From NCBI GenBank assembly GCA_902776035.1, contig CACYOO010000005.1:1-64000 (forward strand): 64,000 bases of DNA, written 5' to 3'. This DNA comes from an uncultured bacterium (GTDB lineage: Bacteria > Cyanobacteriota > Vampirovibrionia > Gastranaerophilales > Gastranaerophilaceae). Below are positions 54,236 to 64,000 of this stretch, piece by piece. The notes beneath the pieces are model-generated. The model made no database searches. It saw only the letters and a program-made list of their open reading frames with translations, and had not been told where the DNA came from. Both the position numbers and the translations under genes were made by a program. The stretch's first letter is position 1, and every line of letters begins with the position of its first letter.

Positions 54236-54649
54236 TTAAGTTTCTAAATTGAAATAAATCGGATAATAACCTGTTATAGTATCTTGTTTAGACCTGTCTT
54301 TCGGAATTTCAAAATACTCACCTAACTTACCTTCTTTTATAAATTGTGGTATTCGTTTTGCTGTTAATAATTTATCTCTATCAGCAGAAAATGATATATA
54401 TTCATTAACAGATTTGTCTGAAAATCTTATTATACCAATTTCTTTTCGTCCTATGGATGTTTTTCTTATGACATCTAATAAAAATTGTTTAACCTTTGCT
54501 CAAAGCTCTTTAATATCTGCAATTTATAACCATTCATTATATGTATCAAGTCTTATTGTGGGTGCAGTTTTCCATTTTTCAAAAAATGTACTTTCAATAT
54601 TCCGGCTATCTTCGTCATTCAAAAATTTTTCTAATTTTTTATTTAACAT
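54236..54649 (-). pseudogene. Decayed gene with two in-frame stops downstream of eno
   Basis: Reading from the ATG at 54649 gives MLNKKLEKFLNDEDSRNIES and 41 residues in all. A TAA (54526-54524) interrupts, then a TGA (54502-54500) in the same frame. After that the frame runs on for 87 residues (KQFLLDVIRKTSIGRKEIG ... GYYPIYFNLET) to a TAA at 54238-54236. No frameshift is needed, so two point mutations are enough. The C-terminal half recalls LPD3/RelE-like nuclease domains of polyvalent phage or plasmid proteins, which is a weak resemblance. It begins 22 bp after the enolase stop and is probably a mobile-element remnant. Confidence 0.75.
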
Positions 54650-54671
54650 TATATATTGTTACCAAATTTGA

Positions 54672-56012
<1,341 letters not shown>

Positions 56013-56048
56013 TCATAAATTTATACCTTTTTCAAGCGTTTCATTATT

Positions 56049-56819
56049 TTAAAATCTTTTTATAATCTCTATATCATTTCTTACAAACTTTAATCCGTCA
56101 GTATTTTTCTTGGTTAATGTTTCTAATGTCCAATTAAGATTTTTATTCAGCATTTTAAATGTTTTATCCCAATCATAATCACCGTCTTTTAAGTGATAAT
56201 GTATATCAATTCGATTATTAAATTCACCGTCGCTTAAGTGATATGATTTTGGATTAAGTTTTAAAAATCTTTCTAAATATTCAAATTGATTAAAACCTTG
56301 TGAAACCGCAGAACAAAATGCATGTCCAATATCCAAATTAAATTCACATTTGCAGTTTTGCATAATATATTCTATTTCTTCAGGAGTTGCTCCTCTGCAA
56401 ACCATTTTGTCCGGATTTCTCGGTGCAACATAGGGTTTATTTTCGATACGCATTTTGTAAGGTTTTATTATATTTAGTTGTCTTACGATTTCTTCTACAC
56501 TGCCGTCCATTCCGCCATGTACGACCGTATATTCAGCATCCAATGATTTTGCATAAGTATTTACCTGCATATAAACCATTTCATTATAATGTAATTTATC
56601 CTTATCGGCTAAATTACACCCTTGACTAAAATGAGGTGCATGGATAGTAAATTTTATATCATGCTTACGTTTTAATTCTAACCAACCGTCAAGGTATTCC
56701 ATTTGTCCCGGAAATACAAATAATTCCAAATAATCAAATAAATTTTCTTTTTTAAAAGCTAGAATATCATCTTTATAGCTTTCAAGTTGATTTGAAAATT
56801 GTTTTATACCTATTTTCAT
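56049..56819 (-). CDS. Sugar phosphate isomerase/epimerase-like TIM-barrel protein
   Basis: This is a 256-residue protein of the xylose isomerase-like (AP endonuclease 2) fold. Barrel-end metal ligands can be seen in FTIHAPHFSQ, TVVHGGMDG, RIENKP, NLDIGHAFCS and YHLSDGEFN. Proteins of this group isomerise or epimerise sugars, or cleave DNA at abasic sites; the lack of DNA-binding loops and small size favour a sugar substrate. It starts 3 bp after the ldpA stop in the same transcript. Confidence 0.85.
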   Translation of the reverse strand: MKIGIKQFSNQLESYKDDILAFKKENLFDYLELFVFPGQMEYLDGWLELKRKHDIKFTIHAPHFSQGCNLADKDKLHYNEMVYMQVNTYAKSLDAEYTVVHGGMDGSVEEIVRQLNIIKPYKMRIENKPYVAPRNPDKMVCRGATPEEIEYIMQNCKCEFNLDIGHAFCSAVSQGFNQFEYLERFLKLNPKSYHLSDGEFNNRIDIHYHLKDGDYDWDKTFKMLNKNLNWTLETLTKKNTDGLKFVRNDIEIIKRF

Positions 56820-56822
56820 AAA

Positions 56823-57770
56823 TTAACTATTCCTCATTTTTATGCTATTAACTAATTTTGATGCAATATTTAGTGCAGTATCAAAATCCATTTTACCTGA
56901 CAAATAATCTTTTACAATATATCTAGCGTATGAACCTACTGCAACTCCATTTATATCAATATTACATTGATGTGCAAGTTCAAATGTTTTTTCATTTGTT
57001 CCGCCTGATGCAATAACGTATGCGGGTAACTTTTCTTTTAAGATTATATCAGACAATGCAACTGCTTGTAATGTTGATTGATAATCATTTATTCCTCCGC
57101 TAATCGGACTTCCGTCTGTTTGGATAATTGTTGTATAGGGTTTTCTTATCGAAAGCATTTTTTTTGTTCTTTTTATTAAAGAATTATTTCCATAATTGAG
57201 CCGATCTATACAAAAACTCAATACACCTTTGTAATTTTCACTAATATATTTCCATATATTAAATGTATCATGATTATTGCTATTAGACGAATGAAGTTCT
57301 ATGCAATCAATATTTAAATTATTTAATAATGGTAAAATCTGTTTTATATCAGCAAAAAAAGGTGTTTTTAAAAATGCGTTATTTTTGCATATTTCAAAAC
57401 ATTTTCCACAGCCAATACATTTTTTTTCATCTATTGAAAAATTTTCTATGGCATTTTCCAAGCAAACTTTTGAACAAATGCCGCATTTATTGCACTTGTT
57501 TTGATTTATGAAATATTTATTAAAATGATAATCTCCTGATAAGCCCACAGACACGCATAAAAACCTATTTTCTACTATATCTGCTTTTTTTAAGCCGGAT
57601 TTTGCCGCATTTATTATATCAATATCCGCTGATATATCAAAAAGATTACAGCCGGCTTTAGAATATAAATATACAAGTTTTTCTACAGAAGAAATATCGT
57701 AGTTGCCTGCACCACAAATTAGTTTGAAACATTTATTACTTCTTAAAAATTCATTTAAACTAAAAATCAT
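56823..57770 (-). CDS. ldpA: LdpA-like iron-sulfur protein
   Basis: The product is 315 residues. It opens with the LdpA-type segment FKLICGAGNYDISSVEKLVYLYSKAGCNLFDISAD. Two 4Fe-4S motifs follow: C93, C96, C99, C103 (CNKCGICSKVC) and C118, C121, C124, C128 (CIGCGKCFEIC). A TIM-barrel-like C-terminal part contains IIQTDGSPISGGINDYQST and VIASGGTNEKTFELA. In Synechococcus LdpA senses redox state and tunes the circadian period. Here there is no kai gene in the window, so a more general redox role is likely. It overlaps the WG-repeat gene by 4 bp. Confidence 0.88.
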   Translation of the reverse strand: MIFSLNEFLRSNKCFKLICGAGNYDISSVEKLVYLYSKAGCNLFDISADIDIINAAKSGLKKADIVENRFLCVSVGLSGDYHFNKYFINQNKCNKCGICSKVCLENAIENFSIDEKKCIGCGKCFEICKNNAFLKTPFFADIKQILPLLNNLNIDCIELHSSNSNNHDTFNIWKYISENYKGVLSFCIDRLNYGNNSLIKRTKKMLSIRKPYTTIIQTDGSPISGGINDYQSTLQAVALSDIILKEKLPAYVIASGGTNEKTFELAHQCNIDINGVAVGSYARYIVKDYLSGKMDFDTALNIASKLVNSIKMRNS

Positions 57771-58747
57771 TTATTTTTATTTTCCGGTTTCATTATGTTA
57801 CCTTCATTATCAAGAATTTGAGTATTCCCGTCAGATACAACGTGAACAAGTCCTTTGTATGTTACATCTGTATAAATCGGAGGTATTATAATTGTACCTT
57901 TATTCGAATGAAACGCAACACCATAGCGATTATCAGTTTGGGTTCTATAAATGTATATATCTGTTAAAAATGCATTTGAGCTGTTTAATAAATCTATAGT
58001 ATCATATTTACTGTCGAGTAATATCTCTCCTGTTTGTAAGTCAACTATTCCATTTTTACCTTTATTTATTATTCTTATAAAATAGTTATCTCTTAATATG
58101 TTATCAAAAATAGGTTTTATTACTAAATGATTACCATCTTTGTAATGATAAAGTCCTGCTTTTTTGGAATAATTTATAACCCAATTATAATTACTTAAAC
58201 TTTCAATTTTATCATATATTAACGGTAACAGAAGTTTATTCTTTTTTATATCATATAAGCCATAGTAAGAATTGTTTTTTATAATACATACAAATTTATT
58301 GGCTTGTGGTATGATTTCTACATATTTTGCAGGTAAAATAACTTTGCCGTTATAACTTATTACACCATATTTTTTGTTAATATTCGTTAAATAATATAAA
58401 CCGCTTTCATCTATAGGTTGTATATCATTATAAATCGGCTTTGTAATATCATTACCATTTTCATCTGCAAGTTTATATTTTTTATCTTCTTTAATTTTAT
58501 AAATATTTTTTAATGTTACTTTTCTAAAATGTCTTACTTCATATTGAGAAAATGGTTCTAAATTATCAATATCATTCTTTTTAGAATTATTTTGTTTAAC
58601 GCTGCTAGTGCTTTCAGATAATTTTATATCTGTATTTGTTTTTATAGAAAATGGTCTAATAAAATCTATTTCATTAAAATAAAACCGGAAACATACAAAT
58701 ACAAGTATAAAAACAAGTATTAATGCCAATAATATTCCTTTTTTCAT
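57767..58747 (-). CDS. Membrane-anchored WG-repeat protein
   Basis: The product is 326 residues. One N-terminal membrane helix (about 4-26) and a polar linker precede several WG (KWG-type) beta repeats of about 35 residues each: YKLADENGNDITKPIYNDI, YGVISYNGKVILPAKYVEI, YGLYDIKKNKLLLPLIYDKI, AGLYHYKDGNHLVIKPIFDNI, NGIVDLQTGEILLDSKYD and VAFHSNKGTIIIPPIY. The repeat domain should face the periplasm or outside and bind a partner that cannot be named. The gene couples into ldpA (ATGA overlap). Confidence 0.9.
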   Translation of the reverse strand: MKKGILLALILVFILVFVCFRFYFNEIDFIRPFSIKTNTDIKLSESTSSVKQNNSKKNDIDNLEPFSQYEVRHFRKVTLKNIYKIKEDKKYKLADENGNDITKPIYNDIQPIDESGLYYLTNINKKYGVISYNGKVILPAKYVEIIPQANKFVCIIKNNSYYGLYDIKKNKLLLPLIYDKIESLSNYNWVINYSKKAGLYHYKDGNHLVIKPIFDNILRDNYFIRIINKGKNGIVDLQTGEILLDSKYDTIDLLNSSNAFLTDIYIYRTQTDNRYGVAFHSNKGTIIIPPIYTDVTYKGLVHVVSDGNTQILDNEGNIMKPENKNK

Positions 58748-58823
58748 ATTTGCACCCTTTTAAGCTATCAAACATGATAATCAAAATAGGTTGTACTGTC
58801 AAATTATAAAAACTAAAAAAGCA

Positions 58824-60617
58824 TTAAACAACAGCAAAATTACTAAAATTAGCTTTTATTGTTGATATTAGCTTTTCCATATTACTAAATTGTTTTTGTA
58901 ATCTGGTTTTATAGTTGTCGACTTTTTGCTGAGCCCTTTCAATTTGTGAATCTAAACTACTTGTAGTAGACTTATTTGACTTTGTTTTTACTGCAAAATA
59001 ACCTGTTGTGGAATCTAATGAACCCTCTACAAGTGTTTCAAGTGAGTTCATAATACCACCTGATGTTTCAGTACCTTTGCCATCTCCTATTAATAATTTT
59101 CTAACACCTTCAGGATTTTTTGACAAAGCTTCTTTAAATTTTTCTTCATCCAATTGTAATGTATTTACACCTGATGTATCAGTTGATGTATTTGCATTTC
59201 CTGTTGTAATACCAATATCAGATAATAGTTTTATTGAATCTGAAGCTATAGATGAAGTTGTAGTTTGTCTTATTGAATTTCTCAATGTAGTTAAACCGGT
59301 ATCACCATATAGTTTACTGCCAAATTTAGTGTTATTGTCTATTGTTGATATAGTAGAATTGAATGCACTAATAAATGACTTTACTGCACTTACAAGAGAC
59401 TCTTGATTTTGTTCAATATTAATTGTTGCAGGTGTAATACTACCTTCTTCATCAGGTTTTGATACAGCGTTTAATGTTAAAGTCAAACCGGTAATACCTG
59501 AAATATCACTAGTAACAGTATTAGAAGAAGATGTAATGTCATTACCGTTAATTGTTAATTTTGCATACTGCCCCAATGATTGATTTGCTAAAGAAGATAC
59601 AAGCTTTCCGTTTTCATCAGTAGTGTAATTTCCCTCGCCATCCAATACACCTTTGGTTAATCCCATTAAATGAGATAGATTACTTGTACCTGCCTCAATA
59701 TTTATATTAAAAGCACCTTCGTTTTTAGCAGTTAAAACAAGTTCACCGTTTACACTATCCCAATATGCAGTGGTATGAGCATCTTCATTACTATTAATTG
59801 AATTTATAAATGATTTTAATGTCGTATCTCCGGAAACACTAAACTCGGCATTTCCTATAGTTAAAGTTCCACCTTGAAATGGAATATCAGAATTTGCAAA
59901 TATTTCATCAAATGTTGAAGAAGTGTTTATGCTTGATATAGTATTATTACTGCTATAATTGCCATCATCATCCCTAACAAGACCGAGTACAGATGTAAAG
60001 TTAGTTTTATCAGAAGATGAACCGACTACAATACTGTTTCCATCTTCAGCCGTTACAGATAATTTTCCGTCAGTGATAGAGGCATTAATGCCGTCAATTG
60101 AATTTATTTGTGAAATAATATCACCTAATGTACTTGTATCTGAAATATTTATGGTATTTTTAGAACCGTTAACATATATACTTAAATCACCTGTTACCGC
60201 ATTACCTGATGCTAAATTTTTAAATAAAGTATCATTAGAAATATTGCCCAAAGAACCAATTGAAGATACTGCTTTTGTTGATGTTGCAAGTTCTTTTACT
60301 ACAACATCAAAACTTTGTCTTGCAGCTTCACCTGTTGCTGAAGCGGTTACAACACTTTCATTTGATGACGATACCTTATTTTTTGAAAATAAATCAAATG
60401 AACCGCCAAATTTTGCGTCTGTAAATGCTTCAACAGCCGAGCGTAAAGATGATACTTTCGCTTTTATAGAGTCAACATTATTTTGTGTCGCAGACACATT
60501 ATTCTTTTTAGTTTGAAGTGCCGTAACACTTTTTTGTTTAATAGCAACTAAAGCTTCAATCCAAGATGAGGTATCCATACCAGAGGCCAAGCCGGAAAAT
60601 GAAATTATATTACCCAT
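58824..60617 (-). CDS. fliD: Flagellar hook-associated protein 2 (filament cap)
   Basis: The product is 597 residues. The N-terminal domain has ISFSGLASGMDTSSWIEALVA, followed by a coiled coil and central Ser/Thr-rich domains. The C-terminal FliD domain ends with the coiled coil LDSQIERAQQKVDNYKTRLQKQFSNMEKLISTI. It caps the growing filament and is exported by the flagellar type III system, so it has no signal peptide. The start is the ATG at 60617, with GGAGG 8 nt upstream; an ATG 15 bp earlier lies in that ribosome binding site. No other flagellar gene is in the window. Confidence 0.95.
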   Translation of the reverse strand: MGNIISFSGLASGMDTSSWIEALVAIKQKSVTALQTKKNNVSATQNNVDSIKAKVSSLRSAVEAFTDAKFGGSFDLFSKNKVSSSNESVVTASATGEAARQSFDVVVKELATSTKAVSSIGSLGNISNDTLFKNLASGNAVTGDLSIYVNGSKNTINISDTSTLGDIISQINSIDGINASITDGKLSVTAEDGNSIVVGSSSDKTNFTSVLGLVRDDDGNYSSNNTISSINTSSTFDEIFANSDIPFQGGTLTIGNAEFSVSGDTTLKSFINSINSNEDAHTTAYWDSVNGELVLTAKNEGAFNINIEAGTSNLSHLMGLTKGVLDGEGNYTTDENGKLVSSLANQSLGQYAKLTINGNDITSSSNTVTSDISGITGLTLTLNAVSKPDEEGSITPATINIEQNQESLVSAVKSFISAFNSTISTIDNNTKFGSKLYGDTGLTTLRNSIRQTTTSSIASDSIKLLSDIGITTGNANTSTDTSGVNTLQLDEEKFKEALSKNPEGVRKLLIGDGKGTETSGGIMNSLETLVEGSLDSTTGYFAVKTKSNKSTTSSLDSQIERAQQKVDNYKTRLQKQFSNMEKLISTIKANFSNFAVV

Positions 60618-60663
60618 ATTAAAATCCTCCATTATTTTAATACTAGTTACTTAGTATATGCCC

Positions 60664-60692
60664 ATTTTAGCATGTTTTGAAACACATTACAA
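60664..60692 (-). promoter_or_regulatory. Probable sigma-70 promoter of fliD
   Basis: On the reverse strand TTGTAA (60692-60687) and TAAAAT (60669-60664, preceded by TGC) are 17 bp apart. The leader then contains ATACTA/TAGTAT (60640-60645, 60652-60657), a 6-bp inverted repeat before the ribosome binding site. No sigma-28 site is seen here. Confidence 0.5.
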
Positions 60693-60720
60693 ATTTAAAC
60701 TTAAAAATACTGTAATTGAA

Positions 60721-62586
60721 TTAAACAAGTCCTGCTAAAGAAGGTGCAATCTGAATGAATTTTCTAACTAATTCTGCATCCCAAAGTTTGCCTGCTCCGT
60801 CTTGCAAAATTTCACATGCTTTTTCTACACTCATACCTTTTCTATAAGGTCTATCACTTATTAAAGCATGATATGTATCAGCAACAGCAACAATTCTTGC
60901 TTCGTAAGGAATTTCATCTCCTTTTAAACCGCAAGGATAACCTGAACCGTCAAAATGTTCATGGTGGTATTTAACCATCGGTAACAAATCTTTTAATGCT
61001 TCATTTTGCATAAGAACTTTTTCTGCTCCGATAGTAGGATGTTGTTTCATAACTTTCCATTCATCGTCAGATAATTTTGTTGGTTTTTTCAATATGTTTT
61101 CAGGAATACCTATTTTACCAACATCATGAAGCAATGCACCTGTTTTAATTCGTTGAACTTCTGCCTCAGGAAGATTTAAGGCCCTTGCTAAAGCTTCAGA
61201 ATACTTAGAAACTGAAGTTGAATGACCTTTTGTATATGTATCTTTTGCATCAATTGCTCCAGCTAAAGATGAAGCCAATTCTTCCAAATGGTGTTGTGAT
61301 AAAATTTCTTCACTTGCAAATCTGTTAACAAGTTCATCTTCAAAGCTTACACCTAACTGTGAATGTCTTTTTGTAATAACCTCTGCGAAAGAATGTAATG
61401 CTGTATCATCCCAAAAATTAAAGTCAGTAGAACTAATGATTACACTCATTCCATCTTTGTAACCTTTAGATTTTGAAACATACATTGCTTGTTCTGCTGA
61501 AATCAATAATTTTTCCTGTTCTTTTGCACATTTTGGATAATTTGATATTCCAACAGAAACCTTTACAGGACCTACATCATCAATAAAACAGCATGATAAG
61601 CTGTAAGTTAAATATTCAGCCAAGTATTTTGCTTCTTTTATATCAGTGTCAGGAAGTATTATAGCAATTTCATCTCCGCCATAACGACCTGCAATATCAT
61701 TTGTTCTTATATTTTGTTTTACCTTTTCTGCAACAAGTTTGATTACTTCATCCCCTTTTGCATGACCAAGTTCTCTATTTATTTTTGAAATATTATTAAC
61801 ATCAATCATTACAACTGAAACTGTTGAGTTTTCTTCTTTTGCAGTATTTAATGTTTTTGAAAGAATTTCCTGAAAACCTCTGTGATTATTCAATGATGTT
61901 AATTGGTCTATATTTATATGTAAGTTTGCCTGTTCTCTCAATTCAGCATTATGCATAAACAAAGCATAATGTGATGATATTAAAGAATATAAATCAATAT
62001 TTTCTTCAACTCTATTATCCCCAATAATCATTACACCTAAGCAATCGTTAACTGACATTAAAGGTAATATTGCAACAGAAGGACTTTGTAAGTAAGACAG
62101 CTTCAAAAATTTAGCATCTCTTTTTATAATTGGCTCCTGGTGAATAAAGCATTGTGTTACAGGATTTTCATCATCTGACATAAATACTTTTGTTGAAAAA
62201 GTTCCGCCTGTTTTATCGGTTAACTTAAGTCCAATACTCTTGGATTGTTTGTTATACATTCCTAAAGCAGTAAATTGTACACCCAAATTATTTACTAATA
62301 AGTGGTGTAAAGCATTATAAAAATCTTTTGCATTTGTTTTTCCCTTTAGGGCAGAATTTAGATTTGATATTATCTCTCTATAATCTGTAGAACCAAAAAC
62401 ATTATCGTTATTTGCTCCCAGATTATAACCTGAAAATAATCTGTTTTGAGTCGTTCTTGAAACTGATGCCGTCATTCTTGGCATAAAGCCGGTTCCGGAT
62501 ATTGGATTACTTGAAAGTGATTTTTTATATAAAATCTCTTTTTCTTGGCTTATTATAGTATCTTTACTGCTAAAATTCGTTTTCAC
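60721..62586 (-). CDS. GAF-GGDEF-HD-GYP cyclic-di-GMP signalling protein
   Basis: The product is 621 residues. A GAF-like sensor region (about 70-215) precedes a GGDEF domain (about 220-385) with the active site YGGDEI (302-307). An HD-GYP phosphodiesterase domain follows (about 435-615) with HDVGK (H487, D488), KYHHEHFDGSGYP (539-551) and ARIVAVADTYHAL. Both catalytic motifs look functional, so it could make and break cyclic di-GMP under control of the sensor. It starts at a GTG with AAAAGG 5 nt upstream. It lies next to fliD, consistent with motility control. Confidence 0.94.
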   Translation of the reverse strand: MKTNFSSKDTIISQEKEILYKKSLSSNPISGTGFMPRMTASVSRTTQNRLFSGYNLGANNDNVFGSTDYREIISNLNSALKGKTNAKDFYNALHHLLVNNLGVQFTALGMYNKQSKSIGLKLTDKTGGTFSTKVFMSDDENPVTQCFIHQEPIIKRDAKFLKLSYLQSPSVAILPLMSVNDCLGVMIIGDNRVEENIDLYSLISSHYALFMHNAELREQANLHINIDQLTSLNNHRGFQEILSKTLNTAKEENSTVSVVMIDVNNISKINRELGHAKGDEVIKLVAEKVKQNIRTNDIAGRYGGDEIAIILPDTDIKEAKYLAEYLTYSLSCCFIDDVGPVKVSVGISNYPKCAKEQEKLLISAEQAMYVSKSKGYKDGMSVIISSTDFNFWDDTALHSFAEVITKRHSQLGVSFEDELVNRFASEEILSQHHLEELASSLAGAIDAKDTYTKGHSTSVSKYSEALARALNLPEAEVQRIKTGALLHDVGKIGIPENILKKPTKLSDDEWKVMKQHPTIGAEKVLMQNEALKDLLPMVKYHHEHFDGSGYPCGLKGDEIPYEARIVAVADTYHALISDRPYRKGMSVEKACEILQDGAGKLWDAELVRKFIQIAPSLAGLV

Positions 62587-62817
62587 TATAACCTTTTTAA
62601 TTTTTTATAAACACACACTAAATAATAAATTACAAATGCATTATAATATACTTTAAAATAAAATGCAATTGTTGTTTACAAAAATATATACATTTCGTAA
62701 ATATATTTATAAAAAAATTTTTCTTGTGAAGTAAATTAATATTTTAATTAATAATTCTTGATTTCAACAATTGTTTTGTTACAATTGTATTAGTTATCAC
62801 TAGTTGAAAGTAAAAGA
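62587..62817. promoter_or_regulatory. Divergent control region between the GGDEF/HD-GYP gene and glyQ
   Basis: This 231-bp AT-rich region has two ACAATTGT palindromes (62767-62774 and 62781-62788, 14 bp apart) close to glyQ. No T-box leader with a terminator can be made out, so glyQ is probably not under tRNA-sensing control here. Confidence 0.4.
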
Positions 62818-63690
62818 ATGGCATTAAATTTTCAAGAATTAATTTTTAATTTACAAAAGTATTGGGCAGAATGCGGTTGTATTATTCAACAACCTTATGA
62901 TATTGAAAAAGGGGCTTCAACAATGAACCCTGCAACATTTTTAAAAGCGTTAGGACCAGAGCCATGGCATACGGCTATGGTTGAACCATGCCGCAGACCT
63001 ACTGATGCAAGATACGGAGAAAACCCTAATCGACTTGGACATTATTATCAATTTCAGGTTATTATGAAGCCATGTCCTGATGATGCTCAAGAGGTATATT
63101 TGCATAGTCTTGAGGCAATAGGAATAGATTTGACAAAACATGATATTCGTTTTGTTGAAGACAATTGGGAATCTCCGACATTAGGTGCAGCAGGTGTTGG
63201 CTGGGAAGTTTGGCTTGATGGTATGGAAATTACTCAATTTACGTATTTTCAACAGGTAGGTGGTTTAGAAGTAAAACCGGTAGCACTTGAATTAACTTAC
63301 GGTGTTGAAAGAATAGCAATGTATCTTCAAAATGTTCAGCATTTTAAAGATATAAAGTGGAATGAAAATTATAATTACGGTGAAATTTTCATGCAAAATG
63401 AAGTTGAACAATCTAAATATAATTTTGAAGTTTCAAACTCAGACACATTATTTAAAATGTTTGATTTGTTCCAAAGTGAAGTAGATAACTGTGTTTCGCA
63501 TGAACTTGTATTACCTGCTTATGATTATGTTTTAAAATGCTCTCATACGTTCAATTTATTGGATGCTAGAGGTGTTATTAGTAAAGATGAAAGAAATAAT
63601 TTTATAAACAGAATAAGGACTATGGCATCGAAAGTTGCCAAATTGTATGTTTTACAAAGAGAAAAAATGGGATTTCCTCTTTGCAAATAA
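62818..63690 (+). CDS. glyQ: Glycine--tRNA ligase alpha subunit
   Basis: This is the 290-residue alpha (catalytic) subunit of the tetrameric bacterial-type glycyl-tRNA synthetase. It has the class II motifs [38 protein letters not shown], then [32 protein letters not shown] and [15 protein letters not shown]. Length is normal. The beta subunit gene glyS does not follow directly; a permease gene does, so glyS must be elsewhere. There is only a weak ribosome binding site. Confidence 0.97.
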   Translation: MALNFQELIFNLQKYWAECGCIIQQPYDIEKGASTMNPATFLKALGPEPWHTAMVEPCRRPTDARYGENPNRLGHYYQFQVIMKPCPDDAQEVYLHSLEAIGIDLTKHDIRFVEDNWESPTLGAAGVGWEVWLDGMEITQFTYFQQVGGLEVKPVALELTYGVERIAMYLQNVQHFKDIKWNENYNYGEIFMQNEVEQSKYNFEVSNSDTLFKMFDLFQSEVDNCVSHELVLPAYDYVLKCSHTFNLLDARGVISKDERNNFINRIRTMASKVAKLYVLQREKMGFPLCK

Positions 63691-63706
63691 GGGTAAAAAA
63701 TAGACT

Positions 63707-64000
63707 ATGGCAACGGAAAAAAATACTAATAATGGATTAAAAAAATCAATATTACAGAATATATTGAGATGTAAAAATCCAGATGAAATGATAAAGGATG
63801 CGAATAAAAACGGATTAAAAAAAACACTTAATCTTTTTGATTTAATCATATTAGGTGTAGGTGTTATTATTGGTTCGGGAATATTTGCAGTTGTAGGAAT
63901 TGCGGCAGCAGGCGGAAACGGTAATCCGGGAGCTGGGCCTGCGCTTGTTATTTCAATGATTATAGCTGCAATTGCCTGTGTATTTTCTGCCTTATGTTAT
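63707..64000 (+). CDS. Amino acid permease (APC family), 3' end outside the window
   Basis: Only the first 98 codons are present. After a polar N-terminus of about 42 residues comes the APC signature NLFDLIILGVGVIIGSGIFAVVGIAAAGGNG, followed by PGAGPALVISMIIAAIACVFSALCY, two membrane helices typical of cationic amino acid transporters. It begins 16 bp after the glyQ stop, so co-transcription is likely. Substrate cannot be decided from this part. Confidence 0.9.
   Translation, partial: MATEKNTNNGLKKSILQNILRCKNPDEMIKDANKNGLKKTLNLFDLIILGVGVIIGSGIFAVVGIAAAGGNGNPGAGPALVISMIIAAIACVFSALCY

Noticed and set aside
54500-54526. Stop-codon readthrough or recoding instead of a pseudogene
   Set aside because: Both a TAA and a TGA interrupt, no structured readthrough signal is visible, and all other genes use these codons as normal stops.
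54414-54671. 85-codon frame on the + strand
   Set aside because: It lies opposite a reverse-strand frame with protein-like composition and has no ribosome binding site, so it is the shadow of the pseudogene.
60618-60632. Upstream ATG as the fliD start
   Set aside because: That ATG is part of the ribosome binding site (ATGGAGGA) of the next ATG, and the FliD family starts at the second one.
62700-62817. T-box leader of glyQ
   Set aside because: No terminator/antiterminator pair or T-box consensus is present in the 231-bp upstream region.

Overview
The window is AT-rich, densely coded, single-copy chromosomal DNA from a Gram-negative-type bacterium. The gene set points to a non-photosynthetic relative of the cyanobacteria (Melainabacteria/Vampirovibrionia, most like gut Gastranaerophilales). 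The evidence is: an LdpA homologue, a family otherwise known from cyanobacteria; an outer-membrane gene set (OstA/LptD-like protein, TolC-like channel); a prepilin with the FTLAELLVVLAIIGVV signature; the flagellar cap FliD; and c-di-GMP enzymes. This placement is inference from gene content. No rRNA, tRNA, CRISPR array, insertion sequence or intact prophage was found.

Layout. 0-7 kb: birA with a small companion, divergent aspS, then a reverse operon typA / radical SAM / EamA exporter, and an ACT protein divergent from an HD-GYP response regulator. 8-13.6 kb: a stand-alone acyl-CoA dehydratase activase, two tandem paralogous secreted or anchored proteins of unknown function, plsY, a candidate small RNA, and aroA. 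13.6-20 kb: gyrA, then an ATPase-TPR protein / rsmG / DUF486 operon. 19.9-24 kb: a forward envelope operon (34-residue membrane protein, M23 peptidase, OstA/LptD-like protein, class II aldolase). 24-31 kb: TolC / phosphoesterase / MnmD / FAD oxidoreductase, divergent from marR-emrA. 31-45 kb: hom, DUF1836, a prepilin, a large repeat protein, ribD, dxr, two cation efflux proteins, two GT39-like membrane glycosyltransferases and rfbC. 45-51 kb: mtaB, then a forward TPR / GHL10 / small zinc-ribbon-like / M20 operon. 51-64 kb: a second large repeat protein, a pseudogene, eno, a TIM-barrel protein, ldpA, a WG-repeat protein, fliD, a GGDEF/HD-GYP protein, glyQ and the start of an amino acid permease.

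The most interesting non-coding element is a short reverse-strand RNA candidate near 12.12-12.20 kb. It has a hairpin, a 19-nt unpaired CU-rich stretch that can pair with Shine-Dalgarno sequences, and a strong terminator hairpin, with a sigma-28-like promoter in front. This is the architecture of cyanobacterial Yfr1. The most interesting proteins are two large repeat proteins (35.6-37.7 kb and 50.8-53.9 kb) that share an unusual layout and short motifs, a MnmD enzyme carrying a 51-bp tandem repeat in a big insertion, and LdpA. Several genes (aroA, dxr, a GT39 gene, the TPR gene, perhaps birA) have a -10 box so close to the start codon that the mRNA would be leaderless.
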